Assembly (NCBI GenBank): GCA_021776595.1
Contig: JAJFFP010000043.1
Location: forward strand, 25,166 to 89,165
Reading direction: 5' to 3'
Source: Robiginitomaculum sp.
Lineage (GTDB): Bacteria; Pseudomonadota; Alphaproteobacteria; Caulobacterales; Maricaulaceae
DNA length: 64,000 bases
In this document: piece by piece, positions 18,229-26,069 of the stretch
Numbering within the stretch: the first letter of the stretch is position 1
Layout of the letters: each line of letters starts with the position of its first letter
The notes under the pieces: model-generated
Told to the model about the DNA's origin: nothing
Seen by the model: the letters and a program-made list of their open reading frames with translations, nothing else
Database searches by the model: none
Made by a program: the position numbers and the translations under genes

Positions 18229-19311
18229 ATGAAGAAACCTGGTATTATCTTTGTCGGCCCTTTGGCCCCACCCATCGGGGGTGTCTCTAGCCATGTGGCG
18301 GGGCTTGCCGGATTGCTTTCAACAAACGGGTTTCCTTGCACCATTTTAGATGGGTATTCTGCAACACAACAAAAATACATTATACCAAACGTTGAGCACT
18401 TTGTATTCAGGAATCCGCTACGATTTTTTAAAATTCAATGGTTCCTATATTCGGAAAAAAGTAATAGCGGGGAGTCTATTCACCTGCACTTCTCGCAAAT
18501 TATCGGACATGCTCTCATTTTTGCGTTTTTCTTTAAGCGAGGGCGAAAACTTTTTCTTACGCTTCATGACGGTGATCAGGCTGGGCGTTACCAGCGGGCT
18601 ACCTGGCCCTTACGCCTTCTGGCCAGACTGATGTTACGTCGAATGGATAAAATTGTAGCGCTCTCGCGCAAACAAGAGAAGTTCTATATTTCTATGGGAG
18701 TTTCTAAGCGGAAAGTTGAACGTTGGGAAACGACAGTTACGCTGCCAGTTGTTTCAGATAGCACGCTTCTGCCTTCTGACATTCGAGCGCTAAAGCCAAT
18801 TGAAGATGGGGGTGAGGAGACCATTCTTGTAACTTCTGGATACCCAAATGAGAGCTATGGTATCGATGATTGCCTGGAGCTGTTGGATCGAGTTGGCGCT
18901 CACTACCCATGTCGTTTAATTGTCTGTCTTTACGGGGTATCCTCACAACCGGCATATGAGCAGAAACTTCGCGCCAGGCTCATAGCTCACCCGCGTGTTC
19001 ATCTGGTAGATACACTTCCTGCTCCAGGGTTTTTTGCACTTTTATCAAAGGCCAGTCTTTACCTCCGTCCTTCCCGTATTGATAGCTATGGTCTTGCCAT
19101 TACTGAAGCGCTCAATCTGGGAATTCCCAGCCTTGCATCAGATGTTTGCGGTCGAGATTCACGTTGCACCTTGTTTCCTACTGGAGATATGAAGCAATTT
19201 GTGGAAAAGGCGATCGAAATGATCGAGACTGGGCAAAAGTCCAGGAAAAGAGATGATGTAGGCCGTATTAGTGATCAGAAATTTCAAAATATTGTTGCAC
19301 TCTATGAATAA
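18229..19311 (+). CDS. glycosyltransferase family 4-like protein
   Basis: A 360-residue GT-B glycosyltransferase. The N-terminus GIIFVGPLAPPIGGVSSHV is the classic opening of family 4 enzymes; the C-terminal donor-binding stretch contains RPSRIDSYGLAITEALNLG, the E-x7-E-like motif of the GT4 clan. The start follows the preceding stop by four bases; a longer open frame upstream is inside the methyltransferase gene. It is the last gene of the island and would add a sugar to the repeat unit on the cytoplasmic side. Confidence 0.8.
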   Translation: MKKPGIIFVGPLAPPIGGVSSHVAGLAGLLSTNGFPCTILDGYSATQQKYIIPNVEHFVFRNPLRFFKIQWFLYSEKSNSGESIHLHFSQIIGHALIFAFFFKRGRKLFLTLHDGDQAGRYQRATWPLRLLARLMLRRMDKIVALSRKQEKFYISMGVSKRKVERWETTVTLPVVSDSTLLPSDIRALKPIEDGGEETILVTSGYPNESYGIDDCLELLDRVGAHYPCRLIVCLYGVSSQPAYEQKLRARLIAHPRVHLVDTLPAPGFFALLSKASLYLRPSRIDSYGLAITEALNLGIPSLASDVCGRDSRCTLFPTGDMKQFVEKAIEMIETGQKSRKRDDVGRISDQKFQNIVALYE

Positions 19312-19573
19312 TATTGGGATGCTAATGTTGTCATAAAATTGAGACCAGCATTGAGCTGTTCTTTATAATTCCCTCCAGTTGAAGGGAGGTCTGACATAAT
19401 AAAGAGGGGGGCATGAATTGGAACCCCGATCCCAACTGTTAGCATGGGGTCAATTTGCCAACCAATCCCGCAGGCAAAGTTAATTAAGATTGTGGTTTAG
19501 ACGTTTTCCATGGAAAGATATCCAAGAGTAACCCTGAGGAAACGGAGCTGCCCCTTGGCGACCCTCCTGCGAT

Positions 19574-19653
19574 CCCTTAAACGTCCCTTAATCGTCCCAA
19601 TACACCCTTAAACGACCCCTTAAATAAGCCTCAATACCACTTACTGCCCCTAA
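19574..19653 (-). repeat. degenerate TTAAGGG repeat array, copy A
   Basis: On the plus strand CCCTTAA occurs at 19574, 19585, 19605 and 19617, with degraded units CCCAA at 19596, CCTCAA at 19629 and CCCCTAA at 19647. Start-to-start spacing is 9 to 12 bases, so about one per helical turn. Read on the minus strand the unit is TTAAGGG followed by 4-5 variable bases. A second, oppositely oriented array is at 63477-63570. Confidence 0.7.
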
Positions 19654-19675
19654 CCATTTCGGGGATAAATCAAAC

Positions 19676-19736
19676 TTGAACACACGCTGGTTGTAATCAT
19701 TATAATGGTGCAATTTGGCAGTCTGAATAGAGACTG
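19676..19736 (+). promoter_or_regulatory. candidate crcB promoter and leader hairpin
   Basis: A perfect -10 hexamer TATAAT at 19701-19706 is preceded by TTGAAC at 19676-19681 (19-base spacer). Downstream, CAGTCT (19719-19724) and AGACTG (19731-19736) form a six-base-pair hairpin. I looked for the conserved parts of the fluoride (crcB) riboswitch in the leader and did not find them. Confidence 0.4.
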
Positions 19737-19775
19737 ACCCTTGCGGGACATTGGTCTGGACGCTATCAGCGCCCT

Positions 19776-20156
19776 ATGAAAACACTTCTGCTTACAGCTG
19801 CTGGCGGTGCCGTGGGGGCCAGCGCCCGCCATTTGCTTAGTCGCTATGCCTTGCACACTTTTGGCCCTGGTATTCCCTGGGGCACACTTCTGGCCAATAC
19901 TCTTGGCGGTTTTGCCATGGGATTACTGGCCGGGTGGCTGGCTTTTGGTGTCGATGGTGGTCGAAATTTGAGGCTGTTTCTGGGCGTTGGCCTGCTTGGC
20001 GGCTTTACCACATTTTCTGCGTTTTCGCTTGAGGCAGCCTTGTTGATCGAGCGCAAGGCTTGGGGCGCAGCAGCCGGTTATGTGGGGGTATCCGTGGTTT
20101 CTGCCATTGGTGCACTATTTATAGGGCTTTATATTTCCCGGCGATTATTTGCCTGA
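19776..20156 (+). CDS. crcB: fluoride exporter CrcB / Fluc
   Basis: A 126-residue protein with four hydrophobic segments, the usual Fluc size. The family motifs are present: GGAVGASARHLLSR at the N-terminus, WGTLLANTLGGF (pore asparagine) and GGFTTFSAFSLE. It works as an antiparallel dimer in the inner membrane to expel fluoride. No Shine-Dalgarno is obvious before the ATG. It is joined to the next gene by a TGATG overlap, an arrangement seen in many alphaproteobacteria. Confidence 0.93.
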   Translation: MKTLLLTAAGGAVGASARHLLSRYALHTFGPGIPWGTLLANTLGGFAMGLLAGWLAFGVDGGRNLRLFLGVGLLGGFTTFSAFSLEAALLIERKAWGAAAGYVGVSVVSAIGALFIGLYISRRLFA

Positions 20157-21130
20157 TGAGTGGCGTTCAAACCATAGAGGTAAAAGCCGGAGAGGAAGAC
20201 CAGCGACTGGACCGCTGGTTTAAGCGCCAGTTCCCCCATATCAGCCATGGGGCGCTGGAGAAATATCTTCGCAAGGGTGAAGTTCGCGTTGATGGAAAGC
20301 GTGCAAAATCTGCTTTTCGGTTGCAGGTTGGCATGATGGTCCGCTTGCCGCCTTTACCGGAGCCAGGCGAGGAGAAGAAAACCATCAGTGTAAATGCAAA
20401 AGATGCTGCATTTATGCGCGATCTGGTCCTTTATAAGGACAACCGATTGATTGTGCTTAATAAACCGGCGGGGTTAGCGGTGCAGGGCGGCACACATACG
20501 CACCGCCATATTGATGGTATGCTGGATGCCTTGGCGAAAAAGGGAGAGCGACCCAGGCTGGTTCACCGGCTGGATCGGGATACATCCGGGGTCTTGCTGC
20601 TTGGCCGGGATGTAGCGGCAACGGCTGCATTGGCCAAAGCCTTTCAATCCCGTAAAGCGAAAAAAACTTATTGGGCACTGGTGCTGGGGGTGCCGCGACC
20701 GGAAATGGGTTTGTTAAGTGGATATATTAAAAAGGGGTTTGGCGAAAAAGGACGAGAATTGATGATCCAGGCCCGCCATGGTGACCCCGATGCCAGTTAT
20801 GCACGCAGCCGTTATGTAGTGTTGGCCAGGGCCGGACAGCGCGCCGCCTGGGTGGCCTTGCGCCCCGAAACCGGGCGCACACACCAACTGCGCTACCATA
20901 TGGCGGCAATGGGCCATGCAATCGCCGGGGATCGCAAATATATCTGTGATCGTCCGGACATTGGGGGTCTGGCAGAGCAATTGCATCTGCATGCCCGTGC
21001 CATCAGCCTGCCACATCCTGATGGTGGCACGTTTTCGATTGAAGCGCCCTTGCCGGCGCATATGAAAGCAGGCTTTGATGCCCTCGGCTTCGCAGAACAT
21101 GACGTAAAAGATGACCCGTTTGCTGAATAA
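20156..21130 (+). CDS. RluC/RluD-family ribosomal pseudouridine synthase
   Basis: A 324-residue protein with an N-terminal S4 RNA-binding domain (about 15-75: RLDRWFKRQFP, LRKGEVRVDGKRAK) and a pseudouridine synthase domain. The catalytic aspartate is in HRLDRDTSGVLLLG (about residue 138), and RPETGRTHQLRYH is a second signature. It modifies uridines of 23S rRNA; RluC and RluD cannot be separated by eye, though the crcB neighbour is typical of alphaproteobacterial rluC. The start overlaps the crcB stop (TGATG). Confidence 0.88.
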   Translation: MSGVQTIEVKAGEEDQRLDRWFKRQFPHISHGALEKYLRKGEVRVDGKRAKSAFRLQVGMMVRLPPLPEPGEEKKTISVNAKDAAFMRDLVLYKDNRLIVLNKPAGLAVQGGTHTHRHIDGMLDALAKKGERPRLVHRLDRDTSGVLLLGRDVAATAALAKAFQSRKAKKTYWALVLGVPRPEMGLLSGYIKKGFGEKGRELMIQARHGDPDASYARSRYVVLARAGQRAAWVALRPETGRTHQLRYHMAAMGHAIAGDRKYICDRPDIGGLAEQLHLHARAISLPHPDGGTFSIEAPLPAHMKAGFDALGFAEHDVKDDPFAE

Positions 21131-21220
21131 GCGCGGCATATCGTCTTTGTGGCGCTTGTGAGTATTTAATAATCCAGTGCGTTCGTGCATGATTGGAAAA
21201 AATCATATACGGGCAATTCT

Positions 21221-22204
21221 ATGACTAATAATTCGGCTTCAGCAAACACCACTTCCGTACCAAATCAAACGGAGGATCAGGTCAAACCGGCACCGACCAA
21301 TACCAAGGGCGAGGCTTTGCATCATCTGGCAGAGATGCGTCATGATCCAGAAGCAATACGAGATGCCTTTGAAAATGGCATTTATCCTTACAGAACCAAA
21401 CTCAGTCGCAAATACTATGAAAACCATAAGGCAGAGTTGCAGGTCGAATTGTTGAAAATGCAACGCTGGGTGGAAGAAAGCGGCGAGAAGATCATCATGA
21501 TTTTTGAAGGTCGCGATGCCGCCGGTAAGGGCGGAACCATTAAACGTATCACCGAACACTTAAATCCACGCTCTGCGCGGGTGGTGGCGCTGGCCAAGCC
21601 CAGTGAGCAGGAACGCAATCAATGGTTCTTCCAGCGCTATATTCAGCATTTACCAACTGGCGGGGAAATCGTTCTGTTTGACCGTTCATGGTATAACCGT
21701 GCCGGTGTTGAGCGAGTGATGAATTTTTGCAAACCGGCAGAGTATCTTGAATTCATGCGCCAGGTGCCGGAATTGGAACGGATGTTGGGTCGGTCCGGTA
21801 TTTGGATATTCAAATTTTGGTTTTCGGTAACCCAGGAGGAACAGGCAAGGAGATTTAAATCAAGGGAGCAAGACCCGTTGAAACAATGGAAGCTCTCGCC
21901 GGTTGACCGGGCCAGTTTTGATAAATGGGCAGATTACACCGAAGCCAAGGAGGCCATGTTTTTCTATACAGATACGGCCGATGCACCCTGGACGATCGTT
22001 AAATCCAACGACAAAAAACGCGCACGACTGGAGTGCATGCAACATATTTTAGCCAGCCTGCCATATCCAAATAAAAATGAAAAACTGATCCGTGGCCCGG
22101 ATCCCTTGATCGTAGGTGGAACCCACCATGTTCTCGGACGTGCAGAGCATATACTGGGGACCAGCCTGCACCCGGATTTGCGTAAAAAAACTAAAACAAA
22201 ATGA
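21221..22204 (+). CDS. ppk2: polyphosphate kinase 2 (PPK2 family)
   Basis: A 327-residue PPK2, which uses polyphosphate to phosphorylate nucleotides (or the reverse). Walker A is in FEGRDAAGKGGTIKRI, Walker B in IVLFDRSWYNRAGVE, and the lid follows (RRFKSREQDPLKQWKLSP). A disordered, Asn/Thr-rich tail of about 40 residues precedes the domain. The start is ATG; an in-frame GTG 12 codons earlier is possible. Length and lid sequence suit the one-domain class I enzymes. It stands alone, far from ppk1 at 46453. Confidence 0.9.
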   Translation: MTNNSASANTTSVPNQTEDQVKPAPTNTKGEALHHLAEMRHDPEAIRDAFENGIYPYRTKLSRKYYENHKAELQVELLKMQRWVEESGEKIIMIFEGRDAAGKGGTIKRITEHLNPRSARVVALAKPSEQERNQWFFQRYIQHLPTGGEIVLFDRSWYNRAGVERVMNFCKPAEYLEFMRQVPELERMLGRSGIWIFKFWFSVTQEEQARRFKSREQDPLKQWKLSPVDRASFDKWADYTEAKEAMFFYTDTADAPWTIVKSNDKKRARLECMQHILASLPYPNKNEKLIRGPDPLIVGGTHHVLGRAEHILGTSLHPDLRKKTKTK

Positions 22205-22218
22205 TCAGGACACTACTA

Positions 22219-22746
22219 TTAGAGTGTATCCAATTGCCGCACCCCATCAATCTCAATGCCTTTGATAACGGCACGTCCATCTTTTCCAAGGGAGACGATC
22301 AGACGCATTTTGTGTTCACGCACTTGTTTTTCAAGGCGTTTGGCGGTTTTTTTATCGGCAAAGTAGCTTTCAATATTATAGCGAACTGAAATGCGTTTGC
22401 CGGGGCGCAAAACCCGACCCTGTATAAATACAGTCTTGCCTTTTGGGGCTGAAGTTAAAAGTGAAACTGGTGACCAGCTTCCGTTTTCCCCTGACTGCAA
22501 AGTCACGTAAATTTGCTGCCCCTTAGTGAAATCATTTTTGCCGGCAAGGCTTGTAGTATCCAGCCGTCGTAAAGGTGTGAGCACCCTGACATAATGCCCA
22601 CGAAACAAAGAACGGGGGTCCACAGGCTCCATGTCCAGAATAATTTCTGTTCCGGAGCGGCGGCGGTGCTCATGGTCGATAACCATAAAGCCGAGAAAGG
22701 CAGTCATCAGCAGGGCGATTAATATAAGAAGGCGTGATTTACTCAT
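22219..22746 (-). CDS. GDYXXLXY-family membrane-anchored protein
   Basis: A 175-residue protein with one N-terminal membrane segment (about 5-24). The family hallmarks are DPRSLFRGHYVRV (about 43-55, the GDYXXLXY box, here with His for Asp) and RYNIESYFAD near 122-131. The molecular function is unknown. It overlaps the DUF2157 gene by four bases; the two families are commonly encoded as a pair, which suggests a joint membrane function. Confidence 0.8.
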   Translation of the reverse strand: MSKSRLLILIALLMTAFLGFMVIDHEHRRRSGTEIILDMEPVDPRSLFRGHYVRVLTPLRRLDTTSLAGKNDFTKGQQIYVTLQSGENGSWSPVSLLTSAPKGKTVFIQGRVLRPGKRISVRYNIESYFADKKTAKRLEKQVREHKMRLIVSLGKDGRAVIKGIEIDGVRQLDTL

Positions 22747-24044
22747 GTCTGCCCCTCTTTGCGCACACGTTTACCAAAGCGCATGGCGAAAAGTGCAAAA
22801 CCCAACAGGAGGAGACCACCAATGAAGAAGAAAATCGATGTGCTAAGAAGGTTTTTGAAAGTTTCAAAATAAGCGTAGAGCGCCTCTGCAGTAAAGGCTA
22901 AGCCACCCAGCCAGATCAGGGTTCGGTTATGGGTTTTAGCACCCTGCACCATGGCCGCAACGGCACCAGCAAAAAAGGCGGCTCCATAAAGTAAATGCGC
23001 ACCGCCTGCGCGCATCATATCATCAAGCCAGGGCACCAGAAGAACAAGAAAAAGAAACGCAATAATGATGATGCCCGTAATCAGGTCTATTCTTTTACGC
23101 AGCCATAAAACACCAAGGCCAAACAAGACAAGAACTGAAGTTGCACCTGCCAGAAGATACCACATCGAGGTTGGCACTTCATTGGTTCGCGACAACTGGT
23201 CAGTAAAACTGAACTGTATGGCGAAACTTGCGATCAGAAGTGCGATACTGCTCCAAAATTGTAATATACCAATGCCGCGATTTGGTGAGCTTTTGAAAAA
23301 GCCGCAAACCAATACCAGACTTAGCATAATGGCGGCATATAAGGATCCCGCTTCAATGCCATGTAAATGCTCATGTTCTACCTGAACAGACAGGACGTTA
23401 ATGATCCAGACCAATGTTGCCAATATCAGAACGTGTTGACTGTCCGGCGCATGAAAACGAAGCGCCAGGACAAAGAAAGTGCCTGCAATGACAGGGTAAT
23501 AGAGGATGAATGGGTTGCCAGGAAGTGGTCCCCAATAGCTGATCAGCATCCAAAGTGCGACCAGGATGGCGCTGAGTAACAGAACGGGGCGCGAGCGTAA
23601 GGAAAGTGCCACCGCCAAGGCACCAATGGCCCAGATCAGAATGCCATTAGGGTAGTGTGCCGAGATATTAAAAATCTGTGCGACCAGCATAATGCCACCG
23701 CCAAATAGCGCGGCACCAATCAAGGCAAAGGCATGGGCAAAGGCGGCTGCGTTTCGATTAAGCGCGTAAATGGAAATGCCAAAGGCACTCCACATCATGG
23801 CCAGAATAAAACCCAAACGCACCAATTTGGGTATGACGCCCCAGTTCGCAGCCACAAAGCTCAACCCGGCTAATGCCATAAATATGGCCCCCAGCATGGC
23901 CAGAATACCTACCGCAGAAAGGGAATGTTTTTGATTATTCAAATCAGCCAATATGGCATCGCGACTGGCTTGTGGCACAAGCCCGTCCTTGATCCAGCGA
24001 TCCAGATCAAGCTGGACTGTTCGGCGATATAAAGGCGGTCGCAT
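22743..24044 (-). CDS. DUF2157 polytopic membrane protein
   Basis: A 433-residue protein: a soluble N-terminal stretch (about 1-40, with LDRWIKDGLVPQASRDAIL) followed by some twelve or more hydrophobic segments. The N-terminal pattern and the segment GLSFVAANWGVIPKL are those of DUF2157. No enzymatic motif is visible. Translationally coupled to the GDYXXLXY gene. Confidence 0.8.
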   Translation of the reverse strand: MRPPLYRRTVQLDLDRWIKDGLVPQASRDAILADLNNQKHSLSAVGILAMLGAIFMALAGLSFVAANWGVIPKLVRLGFILAMMWSAFGISIYALNRNAAAFAHAFALIGAALFGGGIMLVAQIFNISAHYPNGILIWAIGALAVALSLRSRPVLLLSAILVALWMLISYWGPLPGNPFILYYPVIAGTFFVLALRFHAPDSQHVLILATLVWIINVLSVQVEHEHLHGIEAGSLYAAIMLSLVLVCGFFKSSPNRGIGILQFWSSIALLIASFAIQFSFTDQLSRTNEVPTSMWYLLAGATSVLVLFGLGVLWLRKRIDLITGIIIIAFLFLVLLVPWLDDMMRAGGAHLLYGAAFFAGAVAAMVQGAKTHNRTLIWLGGLAFTAEALYAYFETFKNLLSTSIFFFIGGLLLLGFALFAMRFGKRVRKEGQT

Positions 24045-24082
24045 CGAAATAACGTATGCGTTTAGAAGAATAAACGCAATTC

Positions 24083-25408
24083 TTATTCAGACGGTTTCAG
24101 GTTTTGGGTGTCAATATATTTTGTTGCATAAAAAAATGCCAAACCAGAGAGAATTATGCCTAGTGCGAACAGGGCTTCAACGGGCCTGTTAACGCCAACA
24201 TACACCAGAGTAAAGCCAGTCAGCACCAGATAAATCAAAGGCGTTGCGGGGTAGGCAAATACACGGTAGGGGCGTTCAATTTCCGGTTGTCTCCAGCGCA
24301 AAACGAAGAGACCAAGTATAGCGGCAAAACTGTTTAATGCCAATAACATACCAGAAAATACCAATATGCTTTCAAAGCTGGATGTGATTATAAAAAATAG
24401 AGTAAGAAGGGATTGTATCCAGATGGCATAAACCGGAATGCCATCCGTGTTGGTCTTGGCCAGTGCGTTGAGAACAGGAATGTCCTCGCCGATCATTTGC
24501 AGCACACGCGGTCCGGCAATAATCATGGCGCTGACTGTAGAAACCAGTAACAAAGCCAGGACAACCCCTACCAGTCGAGCGCCATTTGGTCCAAATGCAT
24601 AATCGGCAACGATAAAGCCTATATCCAGCTTGCCGACCATGGCATCCATAGGGGCGATCTTTAAAAACATAAAATTCAGGGCCACATAAAGAACCATGAC
24701 AAGAAATGTGCCGCTGAACAAAATAACGGGCAGATTTTTTTGCGGATTTTCAACTTCACCACTAAGATAGGTTGCTGCATTCCAGCCCGTATAGGCATAG
24801 CTGACATAAATCAGCGACACGGCAAAGGTGCCAGAGAAAAACAAGTTTCCATCACCGGGTTTTGGTAAAATATTTATATTCTGGTGCGATGGCGCCAGAA
24901 TTAGGGCGCCAGCGACAAATGCGCAGATCAATAGTATTTTCAGAATCGTAAAAACAATCTGGGTTCGGCCGGAATTACGATGATTGGTGGTGTGCACCAG
25001 TGTCATCACGATAACCAGAGCGCTGGCCAGCACTTTGATGACCAGGGACTTGTTTTCCACGGCAGGAAACACGGAAGTAAAATAGGTGCCAAAGGCAATG
25101 GCCGCCAGTGCAATCGGTGCTGCAAAACCAATCAACGCAGACATCCAGCCCGAAACAAACCCTGCGGCAGGGTGGTAGATGCGGCTTAGAAAATTATACT
25201 CGCCGCCAGAGCGGGGTAATGCGGCCCCAAGTTCGGCATAGCTCATGGCCCCGCAAAGTGCTGCAAGCCCACCAACGATCCATAACATCATCAAAACAAA
25301 TGGCGAACGCATGTCCTGAAGTTGAAAGCCAAGGCTGATAAAAACGCCAGTACCAATCATATTGGCGATAACCACAGCAGTGGCAGACCAGAATCTATAC
25401 TTGCTCAA
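24083..25408 (-). CDS. APC-family amino acid permease
   Basis: A 441-residue permease with about twelve membrane segments. The first segment has the APC substrate motif ANMIGTGVF, and SYAELGAALPRSGGEY marks the loop after segment 2 typical of LAT-type transporters. The start is TTG with AAAGGG seven bases upstream. The amino acid transported cannot be told; the neighbours give no hint. Confidence 0.85.
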   Translation of the reverse strand: MSKYRFWSATAVVIANMIGTGVFISLGFQLQDMRSPFVLMMLWIVGGLAALCGAMSYAELGAALPRSGGEYNFLSRIYHPAAGFVSGWMSALIGFAAPIALAAIAFGTYFTSVFPAVENKSLVIKVLASALVIVMTLVHTTNHRNSGRTQIVFTILKILLICAFVAGALILAPSHQNINILPKPGDGNLFFSGTFAVSLIYVSYAYTGWNAATYLSGEVENPQKNLPVILFSGTFLVMVLYVALNFMFLKIAPMDAMVGKLDIGFIVADYAFGPNGARLVGVVLALLLVSTVSAMIIAGPRVLQMIGEDIPVLNALAKTNTDGIPVYAIWIQSLLTLFFIITSSFESILVFSGMLLALNSFAAILGLFVLRWRQPEIERPYRVFAYPATPLIYLVLTGFTLVYVGVNRPVEALFALGIILSGLAFFYATKYIDTQNLKPSE

Positions 25409-25489
25409 ATCCGCACCCTTTGCAGTCTTTAGGCAATGCTACGCGCAGATGGCATAGGGAAGCAAGAAAAGAGTTTGCGGGTGGATTGT

Positions 25490-26047
25490 TTAAGCGCTTT
25501 CTGTCACCGGTTTGGCGGCAGGAACATCATGGACGAAGCAGGAAACATCGCGTGCTTCTTTACCCAGTTCCACCAGTTCAGCGGGGGCATCACCGGCATT
25601 TTTCTGAATGAATGCTGATAATGATTCGGCAATGCGCAATAACCTTACGCCGTTTGCCATAATGCGTGCCTGCATTTCTATGGCCTGCGGATCGCGGTCA
25701 TATTCTGCACCGGGGGTGCGCCAGCCGCCCCAGTCTTTTGAGTTGGTAACAACCACGGGAAAGGTGCCAGGAAAAGGGTGATGGGCGCATTCATCCGGGC
25801 TTTGCCATTTATTGCGCGCCCTTAATATGCGCCAGTTTTGATGCTTTACCGGGCCCGCACTTTTGTCGCGCTCCTCACCGGTAAGCTCATCGGCGGTAAA
25901 CACCCGGCCAAGCCCGACTTCGTAATAAATACGAACCGGTTCTTCAATATCTTTGACCCATTGGGGTTTGATCTGCTCTATTACAGACCAGGTGCCAACG
26001 GGTTTAACGTAAACACGCTGGTTTTTATGAAAGACTGCTTTGGCCAT
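25490..26047 (-). CDS. conserved-looking protein of unknown function
   Basis: A 185-residue soluble protein I do not recognise. It is rich in Trp and charged residues in the first two thirds (KPVGTWSVIEQIKPQWVKD, RNKWQSPDECAHHPF) and has an amphipathic helical C-terminal third (ARIMANGVRLLRIAESLSAF). No signal peptide, no membrane segment and no known motif. Codon use looks like that of neighbours, so it is probably real. The ATG chosen has GAAGG two bases upstream, a tight spacing; a GTG three codons earlier is possible. It starts only 22 bases from the divergent mltF start. Confidence 0.6.
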   Translation of the reverse strand: MAKAVFHKNQRVYVKPVGTWSVIEQIKPQWVKDIEEPVRIYYEVGLGRVFTADELTGEERDKSAGPVKHQNWRILRARNKWQSPDECAHHPFPGTFPVVVTNSKDWGGWRTPGAEYDRDPQAIEMQARIMANGVRLLRIAESLSAFIQKNAGDAPAELVELGKEARDVSCFVHDVPAAKPVTESA

Positions 26048-26069
26048 GGCCTTCACTCATGCTTGTTTC

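Larger units (their letters stand above)
19312..19775. other. gene-free gap at the right end of the glycan island
   Basis: 464 bases with no coding frame that looks real. It holds an imperfect inverted repeat around 19415-19455 (AATTG near ACCCC, returning as GGGGT near CAATT), a TTAAGGG-type repeat array, and a promoter with leader hairpin ahead of crcB. No terminator with a T-run is evident after the glycosyltransferase gene. Confidence 0.6.

Noticed and set aside
19366..19392. A possible terminator after the last glycan gene (CCTCC/GGAGG)
   Set aside because: The stem is only five base pairs with an eight-base loop and is not followed by a T-run.
19574..19653. The TTAAGGG array as a CRISPR array
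   Set aside because: Units are 7-8 bases and spacers only 3-5 bases; no cas genes are present.
19650..19775. A fluoride riboswitch in the crcB leader
   Set aside because: A hairpin is present, but the conserved bases of the crcB RNA motif were not found by eye.
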